DNA of 64,000 nucleotides from Mucilaginibacter gilvus (GTDB lineage Bacteria > Bacteroidota > Bacteroidia > Sphingobacteriales > Sphingobacteriaceae). The DNA lies in contig NZ_SBIW01000008.1 of NCBI RefSeq assembly GCF_004054195.1, positions 1-64,000 on the forward strand, read 5' to 3'. Under the pieces are notes generated by a model. The model did not search any database, had not been told where the DNA came from, and worked only from the letters and a program-made list of their open reading frames with translations. Both the position numbers and the translations under genes were made by a program. How positions within the stretch are numbered: position 1 is the first letter of the stretch; each line of letters starts with the position of its first letter. Positions 1-9,013 of the stretch are shown here, piece after piece.

Positions 1-620
1 GTTTAAAAGAAATCCAGAAAGGCTCTTGTCCGGGAGTTCGGAAATCTTCCACTATTTGTTCACGTTTAACACATGAACGGCGTGAACATGCGTGAACGCC
101 TCTTAATCAATACCTTAGCAATATCATATCCCCCTTTTACTGACACACTCGTGCCACCATGGGTTTTAGCCGTAGCCGTTATATTTGTGTGAAAGGTACA
201 TGCTGTAGCCTTTATAAACAGTTGCTGAGGTGATGAACGTGTTTTTTGTGCGCCCGGCAATACCCCGCTTTTACTACACACAGGTTATAGCCAGCGCCGG
301 ATAAGCAGCGAATTGTGCATCTCGGTAGGTTTGGTTAATAAGCTGATGCCGAAGCCGGCGGCGGGAAGCGGTGCGGTGATAGCACCGACAGCAAGTTAAG
401 GTTGTGCTGTAGCAGGTTTAGTGTTGACAGAACGAGCTAAGGCCGATTTAGGAAGATGTTGTTAAATCCCTTTGCGCTATCGCGAGCAGCAACCCATGCT
501 GTGCATAGTCTAAATTTAATTACATAAAAGCAGATCCTGACGAGTGTATGTAGCGCGGAGAATGGCATTGAGCAACCATGACTTCGTAAAATGCACGAGT
601 AATCAGCGCACGCTCGCACT
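1..620. other. No supported gene; region upstream of the orphan 5S rRNA
   Basis: I see no convincing coding sequence here. The two minus-strand reading frames (66-281 and 437-658) have no domain, no ribosome binding site and poor composition, and the second runs into the 5S rRNA. A 23S 3' end, which normally precedes a 5S gene, is not recognisable. The only local structure is a cluster of GTGAAC words: an inverted copy near 58-64 and direct copies near 81-87 and 91-97. Confidence 0.5.
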
Positions 621-731
<111 letters not shown>

Positions 732-759
732 ATCTTAATGCCTTAACGGCCTTAACAAG

Positions 760-793
760 AACCCTTCGTAGTAATACGAGGGGTTTCTTCGTT
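760..793 (+). terminator. Rho-independent terminator of the 5S gene
   Basis: AACCCTTCGTA, a GTAA loop and TACGAGGGGTTT form an 11-bp stem with one G-U pair, followed by T-rich sequence. It lies about 30 nt after the 5S end. Confidence 0.75.
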
Positions 794-1013
794 TAGAGGA
801 GTTTTTCCGGTCCATAGTCAATAATTGATTTCCTAACGCCGAAACACCTAATACGTTAACCCGATTGGCCATTCTCCCCCAGACCTCAAATAAAATACAG
901 TTCTGTCTTTTGCCAGCCCTTTGTATACTCAGACTGTAAACTGAGTAGCGCTACCGTTTTCCATGCCATCAAATCATTCTAACTATTAAATCTCAAATAA
1001 GTTATAAAAAATA

Positions 1014-1043
1014 TTGTTGTAGAATGTTCAACTCCTATATTTG
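1014..1043 (+). promoter_or_regulatory. Bacteroidota-type promoter of the restriction-modification operon
   Basis: TTG at 1014-1016 is followed by 19 nt and TATATTTG at 1036-1043, matching the Bacteroidota -33/-7 consensus (TTG, 19-21 nt, TAnnTTTG). Predicted transcription start is near 1050, giving a leader of about 17 nt. GTTCAAC (1026-1032) and GTTGACC (1050-1056) flank the -7 box as an imperfect inverted pair, a possible binding site for the XRE protein encoded next. Confidence 0.6.
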
Positions 1044-1066
1044 GACAATAGTTGACCTGTTATATT

Positions 1067-1381
1067 ATGTCCAAACGAAAATTGACCACATTTGGAGAAT
1101 CGATCAAGCAGCTTAGAGTAGACCGTAAGCTTCCACAAAGGAAGATAGCCGCATACTTAGATATAGATGCATCTCTTCTCGCCAAATATGAACGGAACGT
1201 TCGGCAGCCCTCCAAAGAATTAATTGAAAAAATAGCAACATTATTCGGAGTAGATAGTAAAGATTTGATTAACGAAGCTTTTACTGACAAAATTGCCTAT
1301 CAGATATTAGAAGAAGAGTTTGATAGCAAGTTGCTTAGGCTTGCAGAGGAAAAGGTTGAATATATTAAATCAAAGAAATAG
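1067..1381 (+). CDS. XRE-family HTH regulator, controller-like protein of the R-M system
   Basis: A 104-residue DNA-binding protein with a Cro/C1-type helix-turn-helix in about its first 70 residues (QLRVDRKLPQRKIAAYLDID, then SLLAKYERNVRQPS) and a charged C-terminal tail. I chose ATG 1067 over the in-frame TTG at 1052 because it gives a 17-nt leader behind the predicted promoter. It sits 12 nt before the methyltransferase-nuclease gene and is probably co-transcribed. Small XRE proteins in this position often act as C proteins that delay nuclease expression after entry into a new host; that role here is inferred from position. Confidence 0.8.
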   Translation: MSKRKLTTFGESIKQLRVDRKLPQRKIAAYLDIDASLLAKYERNVRQPSKELIEKIATLFGVDSKDLINEAFTDKIAYQILEEEFDSKLLRLAEEKVEYIKSKK

Positions 1382-1393
1382 CACAAATTATAG

Positions 1394-3562
1394 ATGACAC
1401 TTTCATTCTCAAAATCTAAATTAGAATTCGACAAAAAATTTGCTACGTCAAATGAGTTTAGCAATTTTTTACCCGAGCACTTACAGGTAAAGAAAACTAC
1501 AATCCTGAAAGGAAAGAACGGGGCCAAAAATGAGCAGTATTATAAATGGCAATTTCTGTTTTCACTTATTAATTCTGGGATGTATATAAAAGACTATGTC
1601 GGAACAGAAGTATATTTTCCAAAAGGGAATAAAAATTCTGCTCCTATAAAGTTTGATTGTGCAATTTTTGATGATGTTAATTGGTTTGAGCACTATCAGT
1701 CATATCATCTTTTAAAAGATCAGGGTTCACTTGATTGGTTAAGACGTCATATAATTGCGGTTGTAGAGATAAAGAAAGAAGATAGTAAAGACATTGAAAC
1801 AATATGGAATCAACAATTGAAACCAGCATTAAAGGAATCTGAAAACGGTTTCTGTTTGGGAGTCATATATGATACTGAGCGATTGTATCTATTTAAAAAA
1901 CAAGGAGATTTATTTTTAAGACTAAATGAAGGGTTTAATACCAAAAAAGAAGATAGTCAAACAAAGGATTTACAGCTTCATCTAACCGATTCATATAATA
2001 CAATACCCTCATTTGAACAGTTAATTCAAAAGGTATATCATCCTAAAATTGATAGATCAAAAAGAACTATTGATGATTTAGAGGTTATAAGCGGAGTGTA
2101 TAGTACACAGCTAACGGATGGTATTTCGACAATACTTCGTACCATGGACAAGGTAAGTATGCAAAATCAAAGAGGCTACGAAATATTAATACAGATAATC
2201 GCCTTAAAAATATATGATGAAAAACGGAGTGCGAAAATTGAGTCGTTTTTGGACTGGCATAAAACCGACAAAGAAAAAGAACATATTGATCTCCTGTTTT
2301 TTGTAACATCAAAAGAAAGGAACTACACAAAAATATCCGATGACAATATACAATCCTTTATCGAAAGGATGCGTTTACTTTATGCAGAAGCATCACAATC
2401 TTATCAGTTTATCTTAAAACGTGATGATAGAGAAACTATCGCCTGGGAAAAAGAAGAGCACATAAGAATAATAGCTGAGGTTGTTGAGCAATTTCAAGAC
2501 TATAGTTTTGTCAAATCCGACAAGTCTGATTTATATCAAATTGTGTTTCACAAATTTGCAAATGCATTTTCAAAAGCAGAAAAAGGACAATTTTTGACGC
2601 CGATTCCTATAATTGATTTTTTAGTGCAAATTGTAAATCCCAGAAGTACCGACAAAATAATCGATCCTACCTCGGGTATTGCAGATTTTCTATCTGTGTC
2701 ATATGTTAACTCGAAAGGAACGTTGCAAGACAACAATATTTATGGCTTGGATAACGATGAACAAATGATAATGCTTGCGCAATTGAACATGCTGTTAAAT
2801 GGAGATGGCAATGCAAAATTGGAATATAAGCCAGACAAAGGCTCTATAACTTGGAAATTTGATGATAGAGATAATTTAGTTGAGATAAACTCGAAGTTTC
2901 ACAAAAATGGCAATTGGGATAATTGGAAAGATCAGACCAAATTAAAAAAATTCGATGTCGTTCTTACTAACCCTCCATTTGGCGAGGATAGGGCCTTTGA
3001 ACCTAAGGATGTCAATGACAGGGAGGCCATCGAGTGCTACGAAATGTGGAATTTATATGGGGGAAAAAAAATTGACTTAGGAGTTGTTTTTCTAGAAAAT
3101 GCTTATCGAATATTAAAAGATAATGGGCGAATAGGCATTGTTTTATCAAATTCAATTGCGTCAATCGACACACATAAAGAAGCGCGAAAATGGTTAATGA
3201 AAAAAATGAGAATTGTGGCAATATTTGATTTACCAGCCAATGTTTTTGGAGAAACCGGAGTAAACACTTCTGTGATTGTAGCCTATAAGCCCAGTGACAG
3301 GGATTTAAAAAAATTACAAGAACAAAATTATCAGGTTTTCTTTCGAGGAATAGAAAAAGTAGGTTATGAGGTTAAAACAAGCAAGAGAGTAAAGTTTTTT
3401 TCACCAATATACAAAATTAATCCAATCAATTTCGAAACTGTTATAGATGACGAGGGGCAAGTGCTATTAGACGAGGAATTTACCGACACAATTCACGACT
3501 TTAAAAAATGGTGTAACGGGCAGGAGAAAACATTGCAAGATCTATTTATAAAACGGAAATAG
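1394..3562 (+). CDS. Fused nuclease and N6-adenine DNA methyltransferase (BcgI-like RM subunit)
   Basis: A 722-residue restriction-modification protein. The N-terminal ~190 residues carry a PD-(D/E)XK-like signature: D88 in KFDCAIFDD, then E125-I-K127 in AVVEIKKED. The remainder is an HsdM-type methyltransferase with GQFLTP (398-403), motif I DPTSG (424-428, lacking the usual GSGGF continuation) and catalytic motif IV NPPF (526-529). Having nuclease and methylase in one chain with a separate specificity protein is the BcgI (type IIB) arrangement; no SF2 helicase of a type I HsdR is seen here or nearby. The stop is 1 nt before the next ATG. The gene is clearly AT-rich compared with genes beyond 5.5 kb, consistent with horizontal acquisition. 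Whether the nuclease is active is not known. Confidence 0.82.
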   Translation: MTLSFSKSKLEFDKKFATSNEFSNFLPEHLQVKKTTILKGKNGAKNEQYYKWQFLFSLINSGMYIKDYVGTEVYFPKGNKNSAPIKFDCAIFDDVNWFEHYQSYHLLKDQGSLDWLRRHIIAVVEIKKEDSKDIETIWNQQLKPALKESENGFCLGVIYDTERLYLFKKQGDLFLRLNEGFNTKKEDSQTKDLQLHLTDSYNTIPSFEQLIQKVYHPKIDRSKRTIDDLEVISGVYSTQLTDGISTILRTMDKVSMQNQRGYEILIQIIALKIYDEKRSAKIESFLDWHKTDKEKEHIDLLFFVTSKERNYTKISDDNIQSFIERMRLLYAEASQSYQFILKRDDRETIAWEKEEHIRIIAEVVEQFQDYSFVKSDKSDLYQIVFHKFANAFSKAEKGQFLTPIPIIDFLVQIVNPRSTDKIIDPTSGIADFLSVSYVNSKGTLQDNNIYGLDNDEQMIMLAQLNMLLNGDGNAKLEYKPDKGSITWKFDDRDNLVEINSKFHKNGNWDNWKDQTKLKKFDVVLTNPPFGEDRAFEPKDVNDREAIECYEMWNLYGGKKIDLGVVFLENAYRILKDNGRIGIVLSNSIASIDTHKEARKWLMKKMRIVAIFDLPANVFGETGVNTSVIVAYKPSDRDLKKLQEQNYQVFFRGIEKVGYEVKTSKRVKFFSPIYKINPINFETVIDDEGQVLLDEEFTDTIHDFKKWCNGQEKTLQDLFIKRK

Positions 3563-3563
3563 T

Positions 3564-5075
3564 ATGAGTAGCCAGTATATTAATCAATATATAAAAGTTC
3601 CATTGTCAATTTCATTGAAAACGATTGAGGAAAAGGGATATACACTTTCTTCGTCTCAATACATGGACCTTAATATGCCAAACAGGAATTTTAAATTTGT
3701 TAAGGAATTCCTTTCGCGGCCACTTAAAAGAAGCGACTTAGGGAATGAAATTGGTAGCGTGAATTATATTACCCAATCACCTTTTTTTTTTATTAGAACA
3801 AAGGCTCTACAACCTCACACCTTTTTGCCTGAAATTACGTCAGAAACTACTTTGCCTATAATACCTAAAGTCTTTGTAAACAATAATTTAAGAGAAGGGG
3901 ACCTGATCATATCTAAAGATAGTAACATTGGGGAAATTGCCATTCTTGATAGAGACTATAGCAATTTTATGATTTCTGGCGCGATATATAAATTACCCGT
4001 CAAACAAAATAAATATTATTTACTGGCGATGTTAAAGCATGCAATCTTTAGAGAGCAACTTGATTTTATGGTTCCAAAAGGGGCGACTATTAGACATGCG
4101 AAGACTCTATTTTTGGACTGTAAAATTCCGTTGCCAAATATTCATGCAGAGGAAACTATTCAATATGTAGAAATGCTTACTCAGGCGATAGTTAACAAAG
4201 AAAAACTAATAAAAGAGAGACACGAAAATATTTTGTTATCAATCGAAGAAGAACTAATAAATGGCAAGCAACAAACCGATTTTGAGTTTGAATATCCAGG
4301 TATAGACGAGGTTTTTATTAATGGAAGACTTGATACGGGATTATATAACGAGAAATTTAAAAAATGGAATTATTTAGTAAAAAACTATAAGAATGGGAGT
4401 GCGGATTTAATTTCAAGAGGCTTTGATTGGTCGAGAGGGACATCTTTAGAGAAAAATTTCATTAAGACTAGGGTAGACAGTGATAAATATCAAGAGGGTT
4501 TTTATGAATTAGTGCTGCCAACCAATATTAGTCTATATGGGTATGTTGACAAATCCTTGTATATAGGTACCCCAACTAAATTAAAAACGATATCTAAAGG
4601 AGATATTATATTTGGTGGTGAAGGATTTGGAAAGGGGCGCACTTACGTTGTTGTAGAGGAATCCAACAATGTGGCTACAAATTACCATGGAATTAGAATA
4701 ATTAATAAAAACAAAGATTTGATAGAAAGCATCTTCATAAGATGCTTCCTTGCATTTTGGAGATCAAAAGGAATGATCGATTTTATTGGAGTAGGAGGAT
4801 CTGGAGGCCATTGTGCTCCGTCCTATTTTCATCTTATTGAGACTCCTTTATTTGATAAAACTAAGCAAAGTCAAATTGCACGACTTTATCATAACGGGTC
4901 TTTAAACTACGATTTTAAAACATTTTCTTTAGTGAATTTTATGGAAATGGACGAAACGTATAACGTTCAAGCAGGAATTTACGAACTGGATAAAACGGCA
5001 AAGCAGCTAAAGATTCTTTTAGATCGAGCACTTGATCGCATTATAAATGATAAAGCGGTTGATTTTTTTGTATAA
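3564..5075 (+). CDS. Restriction-modification specificity subunit (HsdS/BcgIB-like)
   Basis: A 503-residue protein with the two-fold layout of type I specificity subunits: a target-recognition half (~1-195), a helical conserved region (~197-235, ETIQYVEMLTQ through EEELING), a second recognition half (~255-465) and a C-terminal helix (YELDKTAKQLKILL). It would direct the preceding methylase-nuclease to a split recognition sequence. Translation is tightly coupled: the ATG follows the upstream stop by 1 nt. Recognition domains are hypervariable, so the identification rests on architecture and partner more than on conserved residues. AT-rich like its partner. Confidence 0.78.
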   Translation: MSSQYINQYIKVPLSISLKTIEEKGYTLSSSQYMDLNMPNRNFKFVKEFLSRPLKRSDLGNEIGSVNYITQSPFFFIRTKALQPHTFLPEITSETTLPIIPKVFVNNNLREGDLIISKDSNIGEIAILDRDYSNFMISGAIYKLPVKQNKYYLLAMLKHAIFREQLDFMVPKGATIRHAKTLFLDCKIPLPNIHAEETIQYVEMLTQAIVNKEKLIKERHENILLSIEEELINGKQQTDFEFEYPGIDEVFINGRLDTGLYNEKFKKWNYLVKNYKNGSADLISRGFDWSRGTSLEKNFIKTRVDSDKYQEGFYELVLPTNISLYGYVDKSLYIGTPTKLKTISKGDIIFGGEGFGKGRTYVVVEESNNVATNYHGIRIINKNKDLIESIFIRCFLAFWRSKGMIDFIGVGGSGGHCAPSYFHLIETPLFDKTKQSQIARLYHNGSLNYDFKTFSLVNFMEMDETYNVQAGIYELDKTAKQLKILLDRALDRIINDKAVDFFV

Positions 5076-5561
5076 TAACATTGCAAATGTTTGTGGCTTA
5101 GACTCCTCTACCAAAGCTGGACTGCTTATGGTAGAGGCTATGAAAATCAACTGTTCACCCCTAAACCCGATTGCAGCGAATACCGGCCTTCGTGCTTAAT
5201 GCTTGTGCGCGTATAAACGGAAAGCGGGACCAACCCTAACCTAAGTACCACAACAGTACCTTTTCTTAAGTAGAAGCAAGAGTTAAGAATCAAGAGACAA
5301 GAAAGAAATGCATGGTGTTAAGGTCTTCGACAGGCTCAGACTGACGCGTGGAATATGCATTGGTCATACTTTTCCTGGGGTGCTGAAACAAGTTCAGCAT
5401 GACGGTTGGGGTTATGTGTTGTGTTAAGGTCTTCGACAGGCTCAGGCTGACGCGTGGAATATACATTGGTCATACCCGTCCTGTGGGTGCTGAAACAAGC
5501 TCAGCATGATATGGTTTGCCATCGGTGTAATCTATCCTAAAATTGGTGCAATCACCAAATA
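5076..5561. other. Intergenic region between the R-M island and the EPS locus
   Basis: No gene seen. CCTCTACC and GGTAGAGG near 5105-5136 form a hairpin just after the specificity gene but have no T-tract. From about 5268 there is AAG-rich simple sequence, then the duplicated repeat listed separately. Confidence 0.5.
5316..5509. repeat. Tandem pair of ~87-bp REP-like units
   Basis: Unit 1 (about 5316-5402) and unit 2 (about 5421-5509) share GTTAAGGTCTTCGACAGGCT, then GACGCGTGGAATAT and a tail TGCTGAAACAAG(T/C)TCAGCATGA, with few differences. The tail itself contains GCTGAA...TTCAGC and can fold as a hairpin. A degenerate pair of the same tail occurs at about 23703-23813, so this looks like a dispersed non-coding family. 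Confidence 0.75.
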
Positions 5562-7127
5562 CTACTTCACTACCCGGTATACTATCCAGTTTTCGGTTTC
5601 GTATACTTTTTTAAAGATGAGCTGCGGCAGGGTACGTTTAATGCTCACCAGGTAGCGGTCGTTTAGTTGGGTGTAGCCAGTTACGAGGTTTTTGGCGGTG
5701 GCAATTACAATGTAGTCGGCAGCTTTATCGGGCGATTCTACGCCGCTCAGGAAGTTATCCTGGTAAGGCATGGTGAGCGATTTTATCTTCTGCGATTCTA
5801 CAAACGCTACCACGCCGTAAGCGGTGGCATCGTCCATTAATATGTGGGCATCGTCGGGCAGGCTGTTAATGAAGCCGGCTACTTCGGCGTTGTCGGCCTG
5901 GGTGTGGTCTTCGGCACGGTTGGTGAGTACGCTCAGGAAGTTGCGGTCTTCTGCAATGGGCGATGTTTTGAGGAAATACCAGCCCGAATATAGCTGCACT
6001 ATTACCGATAGCACCAGCAGGATCCTGAACGATTTCTGATTTTTTACGGTTTGCGATTTAAACATTACGCACAGAAACGCCAGTACTATAAATATGAGGT
6101 AGTATTGGTAGGCGAGGTAAACCTTATCGTACTTAAGGTGTAAAAACTCTATGAACGCAAAAGGCGTAAGCAGGGTGAGGATCTGGTAGGTGCTCTGCCT
6201 GAACAGGTAGATGGCTATCAATATCATGGGGCAGAACAGCAGCACCCGGGCCGATAACAGCAGGCTGATCTCGGGGATCTGATAAATATTGGTGGTGCTC
6301 TGCTGGTCGAAGCTGAGCTTATCTATCAGTACGTTCCAGGTTGCGTATGGGCTTTCGCTAAAGTAGTTAAGATCGCTTGCGTGGGTAAGGTTCAGTAGCT
6401 TATAACAAAGCACGGCAACCAGCGGCAGGGCAAACAAAATGATGTAGAGCGCGAAGGTTTTGTTCACCAGTTTACGCCTCAGCGATGGGCTGTTGAAGCT
6501 GAGAAACAGGCGAAAGATACTCTCCTGCTCGCCAAGGTTTAAGCTGTGGATGGTAATGGTAAGCACCAGCGGCAAAAAGAACAGCGTAAGCCATACAAAC
6601 TTATAATCGCAAAAGATGAGGGTTACCAAACATATACTGGCAATAGATACGTGGAAGGTTGTATTGCTTCGGTAGAATTTGAGCAGGTTGAGGAAGAACA
6701 GGAAAAAGAAGATGAGTACCAGATAGGTGCTTTTTCCGGATGCCGCGGTATACAATATGCCGGGGTGAAACAGGAAGATGGCCAGCAGCAGGTACATAAA
6801 AAAATCGTCGTCGCGGCGTTTAATCAGTGTACTTGCAATTACATGAAACAACATGCCCGTACCAATGGCCGACGCGAGGGCCGGTGCAAGGGTATAGCTG
6901 ATGGAGGTGAAAAAGAAGGTAGCCATAAAGGGGATCATGGGTGATGTTAGCCCCATTACCTTTAAGCGTGCGCCTACGCCATCAAACACTATCCTTGTTT
7001 TTTCGATGTAGAACAGCGACTCGTGGTTGTAGTACCCTAAATTGTTAAGATATATGGCAGCCACCAGGTAATATATGATCAGTATAACCGTGAGGGAGAT
7101 TAAATATAGCGACCTGCTGATTCTCAT
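5562..7127 (-). CDS. Polytopic membrane protein of the exopolysaccharide locus
   Basis: A 521-residue protein with about ten hydrophobic segments and a C-terminal soluble domain of about 120 residues. The first transmembrane helix is followed by an extracytoplasmic loop, roughly the layout of GT-C glycosyltransferases, but I cannot point to a diagnostic motif. Its start codon abuts the stop of the glycosyltransferase gene (0 nt gap), so it is the last gene of a four-gene operon. Its job is most likely to assist polymer synthesis or modification; function unassigned. Confidence 0.7.
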   Translation of the reverse strand: MRISRSLYLISLTVILIIYYLVAAIYLNNLGYYNHESLFYIEKTRIVFDGVGARLKVMGLTSPMIPFMATFFFTSISYTLAPALASAIGTGMLFHVIASTLIKRRDDDFFMYLLLAIFLFHPGILYTAASGKSTYLVLIFFFLFFLNLLKFYRSNTTFHVSIASICLVTLIFCDYKFVWLTLFFLPLVLTITIHSLNLGEQESIFRLFLSFNSPSLRRKLVNKTFALYIILFALPLVAVLCYKLLNLTHASDLNYFSESPYATWNVLIDKLSFDQQSTTNIYQIPEISLLLSARVLLFCPMILIAIYLFRQSTYQILTLLTPFAFIEFLHLKYDKVYLAYQYYLIFIVLAFLCVMFKSQTVKNQKSFRILLVLSVIVQLYSGWYFLKTSPIAEDRNFLSVLTNRAEDHTQADNAEVAGFINSLPDDAHILMDDATAYGVVAFVESQKIKSLTMPYQDNFLSGVESPDKAADYIVIATAKNLVTGYTQLNDRYLVSIKRTLPQLIFKKVYETENWIVYRVVK

Positions 7128-8966
7128 TTATTTAACAACGTTTGTTGGGTTATTAACTTTGCTTAAGCCGTGGTTTGTTTTTTCCCAGTAGAACGGATTG
7201 GTAATTAGTTGGTAAAGCCCCTTATAAGCCGATATGCTGTGCATTAGCCAGTAAATGGGGTTGGCTATGGCAAATAATATTAACTCGTAGTAGCGCCTTT
7301 TAAATACCGCCATCATGTTTATGTATATCATGAGGATGTTACCCACCATAAGGTTAAAGATAGACATGAAGAGCACCCAATCCGGAAACAGGGTACGGAT
7401 AGATGACAGATCGAACACGATATAGCAGATGAAAAAGGTTAACAGCAGCGGGTACACCAAAAATATAACAGGTGTGGCACCAATAAAGAAGTTAAAGCCG
7501 AGGAAACCTTTCCAGCCTATCTTTTTTATGAGTGCTGCAGGGTCGCGCATGTGTACCAGGTAGGTTTGCATGTAACCCTTTATCCATCGGCTGCGCTGGC
7601 GGATCCAGTTGAAGGGTTCGTTGTTGGCTTCTTCGTAAGTGGTAGAGTTGATGATGGCAATTTTGTGGCCCTTTGCATAAGCGCGTACGCCAAGGTCGGC
7701 ATCCTCTGTTACGTTGAAGGGATCCCAGGCACCAAGATCAACCAGTTCCTGCAGTTTAAAGTGGTTACTGGTACCACCAAGCGGGATAGGGATATCCAGG
7801 GTATCCAAACCGGGCAGCATATAATCAAACCAGTACGAGTACTCCAGGGTAAACATACGGGTAAGGAAATTCTCGTTACGGTTGAAGTAGTTGAGCGCAC
7901 TTTGTATACAAATGTATTCCGAAGGCAGCTTGCCAAACAACGACACTACTTTCTTTAGCTGATCGGTATCGGGGATATCCTCTGCATCGTAAATGGTAAG
8001 GTATTTACCGCGCGCAAAGTGCAGGCCGTAGTTACAAGCCTTAGGCTTGGTTTTGGGCATATGGTAAGGTACTACGATCACTTCAAATATAGCCGGGAAA
8101 TCCAGGTTGCGTACCGCATTAAGGGTTTTATCGTCGTCTTCCTCTATCAGCAGCTTTACATCCAGCTTGTGGCGGGGGTAATCAATAGCCTGTAAGTTCC
8201 AGATGAGCTTTTTAATCAGTTTATCTTCCTTGTATACCGGCAGCAGAATGGTGTATATGGGTAGCTCGTCATCAAATACCAGCTTAAGCTCCTCTTTGGT
8301 AACCGCCTGGTGCAGCTCAAACCTCGACCCAACCAGCGCCAAAAACAGCTTGAAGATGATAGCCACCAAAAAAAACGAACTGATGATAACGTTGATGATG
8401 ATGGAGGTATTCTTGAAACTTAATACCAACCCTACGGCTACAAGCGCTATCAGTACAAAAATAAAAACCAGCTGTGCTGATGAAAACGTAACCACCGCTG
8501 AGCTATCCGGATCGCGCTTCATCAGTTCAAAAACGGATGATTTAAGGTATTTATCGCCAATTAATTTATTACTGAGCCAGATAATATCAAGGTCCGACGC
8601 GATGATGATATGAGGGTCCATATCATAGGTGAACCGTATAAAATCTTTAAATAGTTCATCATCCGGGTTAGCCATTACCGTTACTACCTTACCATTTTCA
8701 ATACGCAGCGGCAGGGCCAGGTGCTCGTTGGCAAACGAGAGGTCTATTTTATCTAAAACAGCCTGGTCGTATTCCATTTCCCTTATCTGGGCAAAGTCAA
8801 TACCAGCGTTGTTTAAAGATCGCTCGTAGTTTTTGCGGGATATATAGCCAAGCGTAAGCGCTATCTTGATAAAAGATAAGCCACTTTCGCTTGAGTAACT
8901 GTCAATCTTCGCACGATCAGTCGCAGTAATAAACCCATCATTGATCAGTAACTCAGGAATCGACAT
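7128..8966 (-). CDS. Processive family-2 glycosyltransferase (BcsA-like) with N-terminal MshEN-like domain
   Basis: A 612-residue inner-membrane glycosyltransferase. Residues 1-~150 resemble the MshEN/GspE N-terminal domain (LLINDGFIT and LTLGYISRKNY repeats). Two transmembrane helices follow (~163-212), then a GT-A catalytic domain with DAED (327-330), TED (420-422) and QRSRW (457-461), the D,D,D,QxxRW signature of cellulose/hyaluronan-type synthases, and C-terminal transmembrane helices. MshEN domains elsewhere bind cyclic di-GMP, but the RLG residues expected in each motif are not evident, so binding is uncertain. No PilZ domain is present. The gene lies 47 nt after the BcsB-like gene, its presumed partner. 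Polymer identity cannot be read from sequence. Confidence 0.88.
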   Translation of the reverse strand: MSIPELLINDGFITATDRAKIDSYSSESGLSFIKIALTLGYISRKNYERSLNNAGIDFAQIREMEYDQAVLDKIDLSFANEHLALPLRIENGKVVTVMANPDDELFKDFIRFTYDMDPHIIIASDLDIIWLSNKLIGDKYLKSSVFELMKRDPDSSAVVTFSSAQLVFIFVLIALVAVGLVLSFKNTSIIINVIISSFFLVAIIFKLFLALVGSRFELHQAVTKEELKLVFDDELPIYTILLPVYKEDKLIKKLIWNLQAIDYPRHKLDVKLLIEEDDDKTLNAVRNLDFPAIFEVIVVPYHMPKTKPKACNYGLHFARGKYLTIYDAEDIPDTDQLKKVVSLFGKLPSEYICIQSALNYFNRNENFLTRMFTLEYSYWFDYMLPGLDTLDIPIPLGGTSNHFKLQELVDLGAWDPFNVTEDADLGVRAYAKGHKIAIINSTTYEEANNEPFNWIRQRSRWIKGYMQTYLVHMRDPAALIKKIGWKGFLGFNFFIGATPVIFLVYPLLLTFFICYIVFDLSSIRTLFPDWVLFMSIFNLMVGNILMIYINMMAVFKRRYYELILFAIANPIYWLMHSISAYKGLYQLITNPFYWEKTNHGLSKVNNPTNVVK

Positions 8967-9013
8967 CGCTATGAAAAATTAATAGGTTAGTAAATGAATA
9001 TGCACCAGGTACA

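Noticed and set aside
66..281. 71-codon minus-strand frame left of the 5S gene
   Set aside because: No domain, no ribosome binding site, unusual composition, and it stands alone in a region without other coding signs.
5316..5509. Possible CRISPR array
   Set aside because: Only two long (~87-bp) units with an 18-nt gap and no cas genes; REP-like repeats explain it better. No other array-like pattern was seen in the window.
6546..6944. 132-codon plus-strand frame
   Set aside because: Lies wholly inside the EPS membrane-protein gene on the other strand; highly charged, antisense-type composition.
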